Shown here one piece after another: positions 8,933-17,731 of a stretch of DNA of 64,000 nt (its first letter is position 1; each line of letters opens with the position of its first letter). The stretch is from Hymenobacter sediminis (GTDB lineage: Bacteria; Bacteroidota; Bacteroidia; Cytophagales; Hymenobacteraceae), in contig NZ_QKNS01000009.1 in assembly GCF_003231285.1 (NCBI RefSeq), positions 124,001-188,000 on the forward strand. Direction: 5' to 3'. The notes beneath the pieces were generated by a model that saw nothing but the letters and a program-made list of their open reading frames with translations, was not told the origin of the DNA and did no database searches. A program made the translations under genes and the position numbers.

Positions 8933-9169
8933 TTACCGGGTAGAGTGGTGACCTACTTTGTAAGTAGAACGGCTGCGCGACTTCTGCTTGAATAGGGAAA
9001 GCCGCTTCTTGCTCTTTTTATGGCCCTTATAGCGTTTATAGAAGGGGCGGTGGGTGTATACTTTGCCGCGCATCTTGGCTCGGGCGTAGCGGGTAGGGCG
9101 GGCAGCATCCACGGGTTCGGCTACGCCAATCATCAACAGCGCAACCAACAAAAGCACGATTCGGGTCAT
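8933..9169 (-). CDS. Small basic exported protein (paralogue 1)
   Basis: This 78-residue product has an N-terminal signal (MTRIVLLLVALLMIGVAEPVDA) and a very basic mature part rich in Lys, Arg, Tyr and His. The motif ARAKMRGKVYTHRPFYKRY follows cleavage and recurs in the next upstream gene (9334-9615), so the two are paralogues. Net charge and lack of acidic residues suggest binding to an anionic surface such as LPS, nucleic acid or exopolysaccharide; that is inference. No named family is known to me. Confidence 0.65.
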   Translation of the reverse strand: MTRIVLLLVALLMIGVAEPVDAARPTRYARAKMRGKVYTHRPFYKRYKGHKKSKKRLSLFKQKSRSRSTYKVGHHSTR

Positions 9170-9263
9170 AGGCCAAGCAAGTTAAGTACGGAGGTATAAC
9201 TCAACCCTACCTGAAAAATTGTACGCTGTCGGGGTTGCATGCCATTCGGATGCCGCAGAAGGC

Positions 9264-9304
9264 AAAAAAAACGGCCTTCCGTATGCGCTACACACGAAAG
9301 GCCG
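9264..9304 (-). terminator. Terminator of the 9334-9615 gene
   Basis: A 7-bp perfect core (cggcctt / aaggccg) plus flanking pairs is followed on the minus strand by a run of eight T. It lies 30 bases past the stop of the basic protein gene at 9334. Confidence 0.75.
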
Positions 9305-9333
9305 GGAATAGGTAATTCAAATCAAGACGAAGA

Positions 9334-9615
9334 CTAGCTTCCCCCTATGGTCTGGTTGCGCGAAGGCTGTTTGGGCGCCGGAGTGGTTGTTCTCTTACGC
9401 TTCCGCCAGATCTGATACCACCGCTGCCGGTAGCGGGCCGTCCGCTTCTTGCGGGCTCTGCGGCCGCCGCCTCTGTAGGTGCGGTAGTTAGGGCGGTGCA
9501 CGTAGGTTTTACCGCGCATTTTGGCCCGGGCTGCCGGGCCACCCTGGCCCAGAGCTGGGCTAACATCAACCAATGCCATCAGCATCAGCCAAAGAAGGAG
9601 AAAAAGTCTTGGCAT
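9334..9615 (-). CDS. Small basic exported protein (paralogue 2)
   Basis: This 93-residue protein has a signal peptide (MPRLFLLLWLMLMALVDV, ending ALGQ) and an Arg/Lys-rich mature part. ARAKMRGKTYVHRPNYRTYRG matches the corresponding segment of the neighbour at 8933-9169, which marks a tandem duplication. The tails differ: this copy has GGGRRARKKR and a Trp-containing stretch. It has its own -7 box and terminator, so the two copies are separate transcripts. Function unknown. Confidence 0.68.
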   Translation of the reverse strand: MPRLFLLLWLMLMALVDVSPALGQGGPAARAKMRGKTYVHRPNYRTYRGGGRRARKKRTARYRQRWYQIWRKRKRTTTPAPKQPSRNQTIGGS

Positions 9616-9647
9616 ATAAAAAGGAGAAAATTGCGATAGAGGGGAGG

Positions 9648-9655
9648 CAAAAGTA
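9648..9655 (-). promoter_or_regulatory. -7 box (TACTTTTG)
   Basis: Full TANNTTTG match on the minus strand, 32 bases upstream of the ATG at 9615. Confidence 0.6.
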
Positions 9656-9775
9656 GATAGCGCATGGCAACTATTCGGCCAGAATACGGGGCTTACGCAA
9701 AAAAAGTCGGGCTTGGATTGTGGAATCAGTTGAGCCGTGGCATCTGGCTGGTAGAAATAATACTCTACCCGGCCT

Positions 9776-12700
9776 ATGTTTCAATCCTTACGCTTGCTCT
9801 GTATCTTGTTCGGTATCATTGGAATACCGCTGTTTTCATCGGCTCAGCAGCGGCTGGCTAGTGCCCGGTCGCGCAGCTACCTTACCAAAATATTTCAGCT
9901 CACCGATGCCCAAACGCGGCGCATATATGAGCAGGGAATGGGGGCCGTTCGGCCAGATTTTTTTTCCCAGCCCCTTGATTCTTTTCCTACTGATGAGCCC
10001 CGGCGTGCCCGGCCTTTGCCCGTGGGTTACTACCTGCTAGCCCGCACCGAAGGTCCGCAGCTGGTGTACTGGCTGCAGGCCGTCACGGACCGCCAGCTTA
10101 CCCTTCTGGATAACCAGGTAGATCTGACGGTACTCGTGCGCGACTCTCTGGGCCGGCTGCTGCCCGACGCCCGGGTAATGCTGCCGTCGGGCCGCGCGCT
10201 CCCCTTCGACGAGAAGCTGCAGGCCTACCGTTTGCCCGGAAAAGCCGCGCGGCCTGGGTTGCTGGCCGTGACTCAGGGTGGGCGCACCACATTTCATACC
10301 CTGGACCAGACGTTCCCGAGCCGCCGCGGGGGGCACCAGCGCTACCCCCTTGCCTGGCGCCGAGTGCTGCACCGGGTGGCGTTTGGCTTTCCGCTGGGGT
10401 ACCTGGGCCGGCCTGTGCAAAGCCTTGTGCGGCAGCTGCGGTGCGCTTCGTGCTCGGCTACGGGGGTAGTGGGGCTGGTGCGGGCTGCTTTCAGCGAGGA
10501 TGTGCGGGAGGAGCGCCGGCAGCAACGCGGCCAGAGATCGAGGCAGAAAACCTGGGTAGGCTACATGGTGCTGAGCAAACCACGCTACCGGCCTTCCGCC
10601 GACACCCTTCGGCTGAAGGCGCGTATCCTTCGCCCCCAATCGGGGCGGCCGTACCGCAAGCCGTTGGAGCTCCGTCTGGGGGTAGGGTACGGCTCAGAGG
10701 GAAAGAAAGTGGCGACACTGCAGCCGGTGCGCCCCGGTTCCTATGAGTACGCGCTACCCCTGACCGATACCCTCGGCCTGCGCCTCGACCAAACGGTGCG
10801 TGTATTGCTGACGGAGCCGGGCCGCCCCGGTGCCGTGGTCAGCGAGGCCAGTTTCCGGCTGGAAGATTACGAGCTCAGCAACACCCGCTACACCCTGCGC
10901 ACGGCCGAAACCCAGCACCGGCGCGGCACCACGCAGGCCATGTTTTTGCGCGGCCAGGACGCCAACGAGCTGAACCTGCTGGATGCCCGCGTGCGCCTGA
11001 GCGTGACGCCCCAGAGCGTAGGCCGGTTTCCGGGTCGGCAGGTGTTTGTGCCCGATACCCTCTGGACCCGCGCTCAGCCCCTGGATGCTACCGGTGAAAC
11101 CCGCCTGAACCTGCCTGCTACCGCCCTGCCCGCCACCGCCCTGACCTACAAGGTACACGCTACCTTCCTCAACGGCGACAACGAGCGGCATACTGAAACG
11201 GCGTTCGTCGGCTACGCCCTCGACCCAGGGCAGCTACAGCTGGAACTGCGGCAAGATTCCATAGTGGCTCGTTATGCGGGAGCGGCAGAGAAAAGCCAGC
11301 CACGGCGGGCCGTGCTGGAGGTGCAAGGCCCGGAGCGGCAGGGTAGCATGCGCATTCTGCGCCGCGACACCATAACACTACCCCTTGCCCAGCCGGTAAA
11401 CCTGCGGGCTACGCGCTACCGCCTCACCGACGACGCCGGCCACGAAGCGACCCTTAACCTGAACGCAGACAACTCGGGCCTGCTCATCCGCTCCGAGCGC
11501 ACCCCTGATTCCATCCGGATTATGGCGGAAAACCCGCGTCGGCTGGCGTTCTGGTTTTTCCTCTACCGGGGCAACGAGTTGGTGGAGCGTGGCTTTGGGC
11601 CCAACCTGCAGGTAGCCCGCCCCGCCGCCAGCCCGGAGCCCTGGTACGTATCGGTGCACTATTTCTGGGCCGGGGAACTACAGGTGGCTGAGTACAACGT
11701 GCCCCTGCCGCAGCACCAGTTGCTGATAGAAGCCGACCAGCCCGACGTGGTGTACCCCGGCCAGAAGGTGCCCCTGCGCTACACCGTGCGCGACGGCCAA
11801 GGCCGCCCCGTGCCCGGCGCCGACCTCACCGCCTACGCCTACACCAGCAAGTTTTCCGCTTCCAATGCTCCCACGGTTCCCAGCTTTGAGCCCCCGGTAA
11901 TGGGGCGCGTATCGCGGCGGCGGTTTGCGCTAGGAGCGAGGTTTGAGGGCGACGCGCCCGAAGGACGTCAGCTTCTGCCCTGGGGCGCGTGGCGGCGACA
12001 GTTGGGCCTCGATTCCCTGCGTTTCTATCAGTTTCTCTACCCCGAATACGGCACCTTTCATGAATACCAGCCGGCGCCGGGCGGCCTCACTCAGCTTTCT
12101 CCCTTCGTGGTCGATTCGGGGAGGGTGCAGCCCACGGTGGCGGTATATCTGGATGGAGTACCCGTGTACGTAGCGGCGGTGAACCGCGAGGAGCCCTTTG
12201 CGCTGGTAGCTGACAGCGGCCGGCACACCGTAGCCATTCGTACTCCCACCCACCTGGTCACCCTCCGCGACGTGCAGTTGCGCCACCTCCACAAGCTTAC
12301 CCTCAGCATCGACCCCCACCAGCCCTGCCACGAGCTGACGGTGGAAAAACGGGGAGCAGTAACTCGGCAGGAGCAAGAGCAACTGCAGCGCTTTCTGGTG
12401 TTGGTGGAGCGCAGCGCTTCCGGCGAGCAAGTGTTATTGCGCCAGGGCAACCGGTTGCAGCCCCTGGGCGAGGGGGTGCCCCACCGTCCGTACTCATCAC
12501 GGCCCCGCTCCATGCACTACCGCGCCGATAATGACCTGCTGCACCTGGGTGGCCCTTTCCGACCCGATTCGGTGCTGCTGCGCCGCTCCGATGGGTTACG
12601 TCGGCGGTTTCTGCTGGAGCCCATGTACCGGTATACCTTCGCGCCGGGCTTGCTGAAGATGCGTAGCGTGGAAAGCTCGGCGTTTGGCAACCTGGCCGAG

Positions 12701-15700
12701 GCCCGCACCTTCCTACCCCTGGAGTTGCCCCTTAAGGATTTCGCGTACACCGAAGCCGACCTTCGGCCTCAGCCTGCCACTAACTACTACCGTGCCCCGC
12801 AGCGCGAGCCTCTGCTGTTCAGCCCTAGCACTACCCCCAAGGGCCAGGGTCGCTTAATCGTGCGCCTGCCCGCGCCACCAGCTCCGCCCCACCAGCCGCT
12901 GCCTCAGGTATTGTACACGCTTATCACTCAGCCTGCCAATATGAAGTTTGCGCGGCTGCTGCGCTACCTGCCTACCCCCCTGCATGCCCTCGCGCCCGGC
13001 CGCTACCGGGTAGCGCTGCTGCTGGCCGATAGCTCGGTGCTGGCTCCCAACGCCGATATTCAGGTGTGGCCCGATGGCACAACCTACGTGCAGTTGGAGC
13101 GCCCCGACCTTCTACCAGAGGGCCGGCTTAGCAAGCAGCTGCGCCGGCGGGTAAGACAACTAGTGACGGAAAATCTGCCCCACAATCCAGCCACCCCAGC
13201 CCAGGAGCTACGGGAGTCGCGGCGTGAAATAACGGTGGCGGTGCCCGTGGTGCCGCAGCCCGGCTGGCGGGTGCAGCGCGGCCGCATCGAAGACCGGCAA
13301 ACCGGAGAGGGGCTGCCCGGCGTGACGGTGCTGCTGAAAGGCACTACCCACGGCATCAGCACCAACGCCGATGGCAGCTTCGAGCTGGCTGTGCCGCCCA
13401 CGGGTGGTGTGCTGGTTCTGTCTTCAATTGGCTACATCAGCGTGGAGCGGCCAGTAGATGGTTCTGATATGGTTGTTGCCCTGAGCGCCGATTCCAGGCA
13501 GTTGAGCGAGGTAGTGGTAGTAGGCTACGGGGCGACGCGGAGCAGAAAAGAAGTGACTGGGGCCGTTACGAGCATCAGCACTGCCCTGCAGGGCAAGGTG
13601 GCCGGCGTGACCATTACAACAGATGCCGGGGGTAGTCCGCAAATTCGAATTCGGGGCGCCAGCACCGCTACTGGTAGTGGTGCTCCGTTGCTGATTGTTG
13701 ATGGGCTGCCTTTCAGCGGAAAGCTGGAGGACCTGAGCCCGGATGACATTGCCAAGATGGACGTGTTGAAAGCGGCTTCGGCCATGGCCATGTACGGTTC
13801 GCGGGCCAGCAATGGGGTAGTCATTATCACCACGAAAAAGGGTATTCCGGGCCGGCCGGCCCCTGGCCTCAACGGCAGCCAGGAAGCCCTGGGCCCGGAT
13901 GGCTTGCCTCTGGCCGGCCGCGACCCGCGCCTGGCCCTGCGCCGCCGCTTCTCCGATGTGGGCTGGTGGCGGCCTACCCTCGTAACCGACCGGCAAGGCC
14001 AGGCCCGTACCGAGGTAATCATCCCCGACGACATCACCGGCTGGGATACGTTCGTGCTGGCTTCCGACGACCACGCCCGCACCGGCTCCTTTACCCAATT
14101 GCTTCGCTCCTTTAAAGCTGTGATGGGGGAGCTGGCGGCCCCGCGCTTTCTGATTCAAGGCGACCGGCCTCAGGTAATCGGCAAAACCCTCAACTACCTC
14201 CCCGATACCGCTCAGGTGACTACCAGCTTCCGGGTGGGCGAGGGGCCGGCGCGCACCCAGCAGCGCCGTGTGGCTACCTCCGTGCTCGATACGCTTACGT
14301 TCACGGCCCCCACCACCGCCGATTCTGTAGCCGTCAGCTTTGGGTTGACGCAGCCCAACGGCTACCAGGACGGGGAGCTGCGCCAGATTCCGGTGTTGCC
14401 CGCCGGCACCCGCGAGCGGGTCGGCACTTTCGTTGTGCTCACGGCCGCTGATACTACCTTAGCCCTGCCGGTGCGGCCGGAGCTGGGCCCCGTAACCGTG
14501 CGCCTGGAAAGCGACCCGCTGCCAGCTTTGCTTGAGGAAATTCAGCGGGTGCAGCGCTACGCCTACCTCTGCAACGAGCAGGCCGCTTCCAAGCTGAAAA
14601 CCCTGCTGCTGGAGCAGCGCATCCGGCAGGCGTTGCAGCAGCCATTCAAGGCCGGACGGGACGTGGAGCGCCTGATCCGGCACCTGCTGCGCGGCCGCCA
14701 TCAGCCCCAGGGGCTGTGGGGTACTTGGCCTACCTCGCCGGTGAGCCCCTGGGCTACTCTGCACGTAGTAGAAGCGTTGCTGGCCGCTGAAGCGCAAGGT
14801 TATAAAGTAGCTCTCGACCGGGACGCCCTGCGGCGCTACCTGCTTCAGCAGCTGGATATTGCCTTTGCTGATGCGGCTGTACGCCGGGCGCTGGATGGCT
14901 CCGCTACCGGCCAGCGCCTCGATGCCCTGTACTTCCGCACCGATGACGACCGGATTCGGCTGCTGCAGGCCCTGCACCGCCTCGGCGCTACCCCCGATTT
15001 TTCGACCTACCTCCGCCGCCTGGAGCGCGAACAAAAAGGCCGCCAGCCCCTGGACCGCTACCTGGCCCTTACTACCCTGCGCCAGCAACTCAACCTGCCG
15101 TACCAGCTCGATACCCTCCGGCGCTTTCGCCTCCGCAGCGAACTAGGCGGAGCCTTCTACGCCGATACGCTTCGGGCCGGCTCCTACTACCGCTACCTGC
15201 TGCCCGAGCGCCTAGGCAGCACCCTGCTAGCCTACCGACTGCTGCGGACCCAGGGCGGCCACGAGGCAGAACTGGTGCGCATTCGAACGTATTTACTGAA
15301 CCAGCGCCGCACGGCCAGCCACTGGAGCAGTACCTTTGAGGCAGCTCAGATTCTGGAAACCATTGTGCCCGATTTGCTGGTGCCTGCCAGTGGGGGGCTT
15401 ATGGCCCGCGCCCAGCTACGCGGCGCCCTCAACCAGGAAGTCCGGGCGTTTCCCTTTGAAACCACGCTGCCCCCTACGGCCGGGCCCTTAATGCTGCATA
15501 AGGAAGGCGGCTTGCCGGTGTACGCTACTGCCTATCAGTCCTTCTGGAACCCTACCCCCGCCGCCCAGGCCAACCCCTTTGTGGTCAGTAGCCGGCTGGC
15601 CGGACAGGAGGGAGGCCGGGTGCGGTTGCGGGCCGGGCAGCCCGCCGAGCTGGAAGTAACCGTGGACGTGAAAGCCGAAGCGCGCTACGTGCTGCTGGAA

Positions 15701-15949
15701 GTGCCCATTCCGGCTGGCTGCTCCTACGGTGAGAAAACGGGAGGTAACTACTTCGAGGTGCACCGTGAGTATCTGCGCCATCAGGTGGGTATTTTTATGG
15801 ATGTGTTACCAGTAGGGCGCCACACGTTTCGGGTGGCCCTGCAGCCCCGCTACCGCGGGCGCTACACTGTTAATCCCGCCAAAGCCGAGCTCATGTATTT
15901 CCCTACCCGCTTCGGCCGCTCGGCCAGCAAGCAGGCCGTAATAGAGTAG
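9776..15949 (+). CDS. Alpha-2-macroglobulin-like protein with inserted SusC-type plug domain
   Basis: This 2057-residue exported protein has a signal peptide ending SSAQ. An MG2-type domain lies at about 258-355 (VLSKPRYRPSADT) and further macroglobulin beta-domains follow to about 1150. A carboxypeptidase-regulatory-like domain (about 1162-1245, DRQTGEGLPGVTVLLKG) and a SusC/RagA-type TonB plug (about 1250-1356, with LLIVDGLPF and MAMYGSRASNGVVIITTKKG) come next. The A2M domain starts at about 1385. A thioester motif CNEQ is at Cys1599-Gln1602, then a helical thioester domain and a C-terminal beta domain (about 1948-2057). Bacterial A2Ms trap proteases or attach covalently to targets. There is no beta-barrel, so it is not a receptor. 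A penicillin-binding protein 1C gene, the usual partner, is absent nearby. Confidence 0.9.
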   Translation: MFQSLRLLCILFGIIGIPLFSSAQQRLASARSRSYLTKIFQLTDAQTRRIYEQGMGAVRPDFFSQPLDSFPTDEPRRARPLPVGYYLLARTEGPQLVYWLQAVTDRQLTLLDNQVDLTVLVRDSLGRLLPDARVMLPSGRALPFDEKLQAYRLPGKAARPGLLAVTQGGRTTFHTLDQTFPSRRGGHQRYPLAWRRVLHRVAFGFPLGYLGRPVQSLVRQLRCASCSATGVVGLVRAAFSEDVREERRQQRGQRSRQKTWVGYMVLSKPRYRPSADTLRLKARILRPQSGRPYRKPLELRLGVGYGSEGKKVATLQPVRPGSYEYALPLTDTLGLRLDQTVRVLLTEPGRPGAVVSEASFRLEDYELSNTRYTLRTAETQHRRGTTQAMFLRGQDANELNLLDARVRLSVTPQSVGRFPGRQVFVPDTLWTRAQPLDATGETRLNLPATALPATALTYKVHATFLNGDNERHTETAFVGYALDPGQLQLELRQDSIVARYAGAAEKSQPRRAVLEVQGPERQGSMRILRRDTITLPLAQPVNLRATRYRLTDDAGHEATLNLNADNSGLLIRSERTPDSIRIMAENPRRLAFWFFLYRGNELVERGFGPNLQVARPAASPEPWYVSVHYFWAGELQVAEYNVPLPQHQLLIEADQPDVVYPGQKVPLRYTVRDGQGRPVPGADLTAYAYTSKFSASNAPTVPSFEPPVMGRVSRRRFALGARFEGDAPEGRQLLPWGAWRRQLGLDSLRFYQFLYPEYGTFHEYQPAPGGLTQLSPFVVDSGRVQPTVAVYLDGVPVYVAAVNREEPFALVADSGRHTVAIRTPTHLVTLRDVQLRHLHKLTLSIDPHQPCHELTVEKRGAVTRQEQEQLQRFLVLVERSASGEQVLLRQGNRLQPLGEGVPHRPYSSRPRSMHYRADNDLLHLGGPFRPDSVLLRRSDGLRRRFLLEPMYRYTFAPGLLKMRSVESSAFGNLAEARTFLPLELPLKDFAYTEADLRPQPATNYYRAPQREPLLFSPSTTPKGQGRLIVRLPAPPAPPHQPLPQVLYTLITQPANMKFARLLRYLPTPLHALAPGRYRVALLLADSSVLAPNADIQVWPDGTTYVQLERPDLLPEGRLSKQLRRRVRQLVTENLPHNPATPAQELRESRREITVAVPVVPQPGWRVQRGRIEDRQTGEGLPGVTVLLKGTTHGISTNADGSFELAVPPTGGVLVLSSIGYISVERPVDGSDMVVALSADSRQLSEVVVVGYGATRSRKEVTGAVTSISTALQGKVAGVTITTDAGGSPQIRIRGASTATGSGAPLLIVDGLPFSGKLEDLSPDDIAKMDVLKAASAMAMYGSRASNGVVIITTKKGIPGRPAPGLNGSQEALGPDGLPLAGRDPRLALRRRFSDVGWWRPTLVTDRQGQARTEVIIPDDITGWDTFVLASDDHARTGSFTQLLRSFKAVMGELAAPRFLIQGDRPQVIGKTLNYLPDTAQVTTSFRVGEGPARTQQRRVATSVLDTLTFTAPTTADSVAVSFGLTQPNGYQDGELRQIPVLPAGTRERVGTFVVLTAADTTLALPVRPELGPVTVRLESDPLPALLEEIQRVQRYAYLCNEQAASKLKTLLLEQRIRQALQQPFKAGRDVERLIRHLLRGRHQPQGLWGTWPTSPVSPWATLHVVEALLAAEAQGYKVALDRDALRRYLLQQLDIAFADAAVRRALDGSATGQRLDALYFRTDDDRIRLLQALHRLGATPDFSTYLRRLEREQKGRQPLDRYLALTTLRQQLNLPYQLDTLRRFRLRSELGGAFYADTLRAGSYYRYLLPERLGSTLLAYRLLRTQGGHEAELVRIRTYLLNQRRTASHWSSTFEAAQILETIVPDLLVPASGGLMARAQLRGALNQEVRAFPFETTLPPTAGPLMLHKEGGLPVYATAYQSFWNPTPAAQANPFVVSSRLAGQEGGRVRLRAGQPAELEVTVDVKAEARYVLLEVPIPAGCSYGEKTGGNYFEVHREYLRHQVGIFMDVLPVGRHTFRVALQPRYRGRYTVNPAKAELMYFPTRFGRSASKQAVIE

Positions 15950-15962
15950 GGGTTGGAGGCAT

Positions 15963-16015
15963 AAGCAAAACGCCTATCCTTCTGTGCGCGGCACCGGAGG
16001 CCAGGCGTTTTGCTT
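15963..16015 (+). terminator. Terminator after the A2M-like gene
   Basis: A perfect 13-bp inverted repeat (15963-15975 with 16003-16015) and a 27-base loop lie 14 bases past the stop. The right arm contains TTTT. It closes the giant gene before the HAD gene. Confidence 0.6.
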
Positions 16016-16049
16016 GAGGCAACCGCCGCGTCCCGTACTTTCGCGGCCT

Positions 16050-16739
16050 ATGAGCTATTCCGTATTGCTGTTTGATTACGATGGTACCCTCTGCGACACC
16101 CGCGAAGCCATCGGCTATTCCCTACGCCGCACGTTTCAGGAATTGGGCGAGCTGGAACTACCCGAGCCGGTGCTGCGGGCCGTGATAGAGCAGGGGCGGC
16201 CCCTGTCCGAAACACTGCTCCGGCTGCACCCAAGGGCCACCGAACCCCTACCCCCCGTTTGGGTAGAAACCTACCGGGCTATCTATCAGGACGAGGCCGA
16301 GAAGCTGGTGGTGCCATTTCCGGGGGCGAAGGATGTGCTGGCCGCGGCGGTGGCGCAGGGCTGCACAGTTATCATTATCAGTAATAAAGGCTTGGCCGTG
16401 CTGGAAAACTCCCTGCGACGCTTGAGGCTGTGGGAGTATGCGTCCTTGGTACTCGGCGACGACCCCACGGCTACCCCCGCGCTACCCCTAAAGCCTAATC
16501 CTGCCCTGTTCACCCACCGAGTTCAGCCCCAGTTTCCGCAGGCTACTCCGGCGACCACCCTCATGATTGGCGACACGGTGACGGACCTACAGTTTGCCCG
16601 CAACTGTGGTATTGCCGCTTGCTGGGCAGCCTATGGGTTTGGTGATGATGCCGACTGTGCCGCCCTTCAGCCCGCTCACCGCATCAGTAGTTTAGCGGAG
16701 CTACTGCCTCTTTTCTCGCCTTCTCAAACGCTGTCCTAA
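16050..16739 (+). CDS. HAD-superfamily hydrolase, phosphoglycolate phosphatase-like
   Basis: The ATG at 16050 (MSYSVLLFDYDGTLCDT) is preferred over the upstream open frame, because a near-consensus -7 box (TACTTTCG, 16036-16043) lies directly before it. The product is 229 residues. Motif I is DYDGT, with the nucleophile and acid Asp pair; motif II is IIISNKG; the Lys is in LKPNP; motif IV is GDTVTDLQFA. These are the marks of a subfamily I HAD phosphatase such as Gph. Substrate is not determinable. Its stop overlaps the next start (TAATG), so it is translationally coupled to the ADP-ribosylglycohydrolase. Confidence 0.87.
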   Translation: MSYSVLLFDYDGTLCDTREAIGYSLRRTFQELGELELPEPVLRAVIEQGRPLSETLLRLHPRATEPLPPVWVETYRAIYQDEAEKLVVPFPGAKDVLAAAVAQGCTVIIISNKGLAVLENSLRRLRLWEYASLVLGDDPTATPALPLKPNPALFTHRVQPQFPQATPATTLMIGDTVTDLQFARNCGIAACWAAYGFGDDADCAALQPAHRISSLAELLPLFSPSQTLS

Positions 16740-17689
16740 TGCCAGCTTCTTCTAATAAAGAGTCCCAGATCCGGGCGGCCCTGCTGGGGCTGGCCGTGGG
16801 TGATGCCCTTGGCGTGCCGGTGGAGTTCCAGAGCCGCGCCGCGCGCCACCTCGACCCCGTTGTGCACATGCGCGCCTATGGTACCCACCACCAGCCGGCC
16901 GGCACCTGGTCCGATGACGCCTCTTTGACCTTCTGCTTAGCGGAGGCTATTGCCGAGGGCTTCAGCGTAGGCAAGGTGGCCGAAAACTGCTGCCGCTGGT
17001 ACTACCAGAATTTCTGGACACCGCACGGCTCGGTATTCGATATTGGCATCACGACCAGGGAGGCCATTCAGCGGTTGAAATCCGATAAGGACCTGATACT
17101 GGCCGGCCGAAAGGATGAATACAGCAACGGCAACGGCTCCCTGATGCGGATTCTGCCGCTGGCGTTCTACCGCGAGGAAGAGCCCGTAAAGGAGCGTTTC
17201 CAGCTTATTCATAGAGTGTCGGCCATCACGCACGGTCATATCCGCTCGGCAGTGGCTTGTTTTCTATACCTGGAAATGGCCTCCTGCCTCCGGGCGGGGC
17301 TCCAACCGGCCGCCGCTTATGCTAGACTTTGCGCGGACTTTCCGGCTAAGCTCTACGAGCTGAATATCCCGGCTCGTGAGGCAGATCATTTCGAGGTTAT
17401 TCTCAGCGGCCGCCTGCCCGATCTGCCTCAGCAACTAATCAACAGTGGCGGCTACGTAATGCACACGCTGGAAGCGGCCCTGTGGTGCTTGCTGCGTTAC
17501 GAAACCTACCCAGAAACCGTACTGGCCGCCGTCAACCTCGGCGACGATACTGATACCACCGGTGCTGTAGCGGGTGGGTTAGCAGGGCTCTATTATGGCA
17601 AAGCTGCAATTCCTGCCGACTGGCTACAGGTGCTGGCCCGCCGCCCCGATATTGAAAACTTAGCCCAACGATTGGCGGCGGTTCAATAG
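16739..17689 (+). CDS. ADP-ribosylglycohydrolase family protein
   Basis: This 316-residue protein starts on the ATG that overlaps the HAD stop codon. Family motifs are present: LGLAVGDALGVP at 16-27, TWSDD at 56-60 and GDDTDTTG at 268-275; these acidic residues bind the two Mg2+ ions in DraG/ARH enzymes. The family removes ADP-ribose from proteins or hydrolyses related compounds. All metal ligands visible here are intact, so the enzyme is probably active; the substrate is unknown. Coupling to a HAD phosphatase suggests a shared small-molecule or repair role. Confidence 0.9.
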   Translation: MPASSNKESQIRAALLGLAVGDALGVPVEFQSRAARHLDPVVHMRAYGTHHQPAGTWSDDASLTFCLAEAIAEGFSVGKVAENCCRWYYQNFWTPHGSVFDIGITTREAIQRLKSDKDLILAGRKDEYSNGNGSLMRILPLAFYREEEPVKERFQLIHRVSAITHGHIRSAVACFLYLEMASCLRAGLQPAAAYARLCADFPAKLYELNIPAREADHFEVILSGRLPDLPQQLINSGGYVMHTLEAALWCLLRYETYPETVLAAVNLGDDTDTTGAVAGGLAGLYYGKAAIPADWLQVLARRPDIENLAQRLAAVQ

Positions 17690-17731
17690 GTAGGTAGCAA
17701 TTCTTCAGGAGCTACCAGCCAGGTACCTTGG

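Noticed and set aside
13424..14158. Minus-strand frame of 244 codons inside the A2M-like gene
   Set aside because: Shadow frame; the plus strand carries the SusC plug and A2M motifs.
9776..15949. TonB-dependent receptor call for the giant gene
   Set aside because: Only the plug and regulatory domain are present; the C-terminal half is A2M with a thioester and there is no 22-strand barrel.
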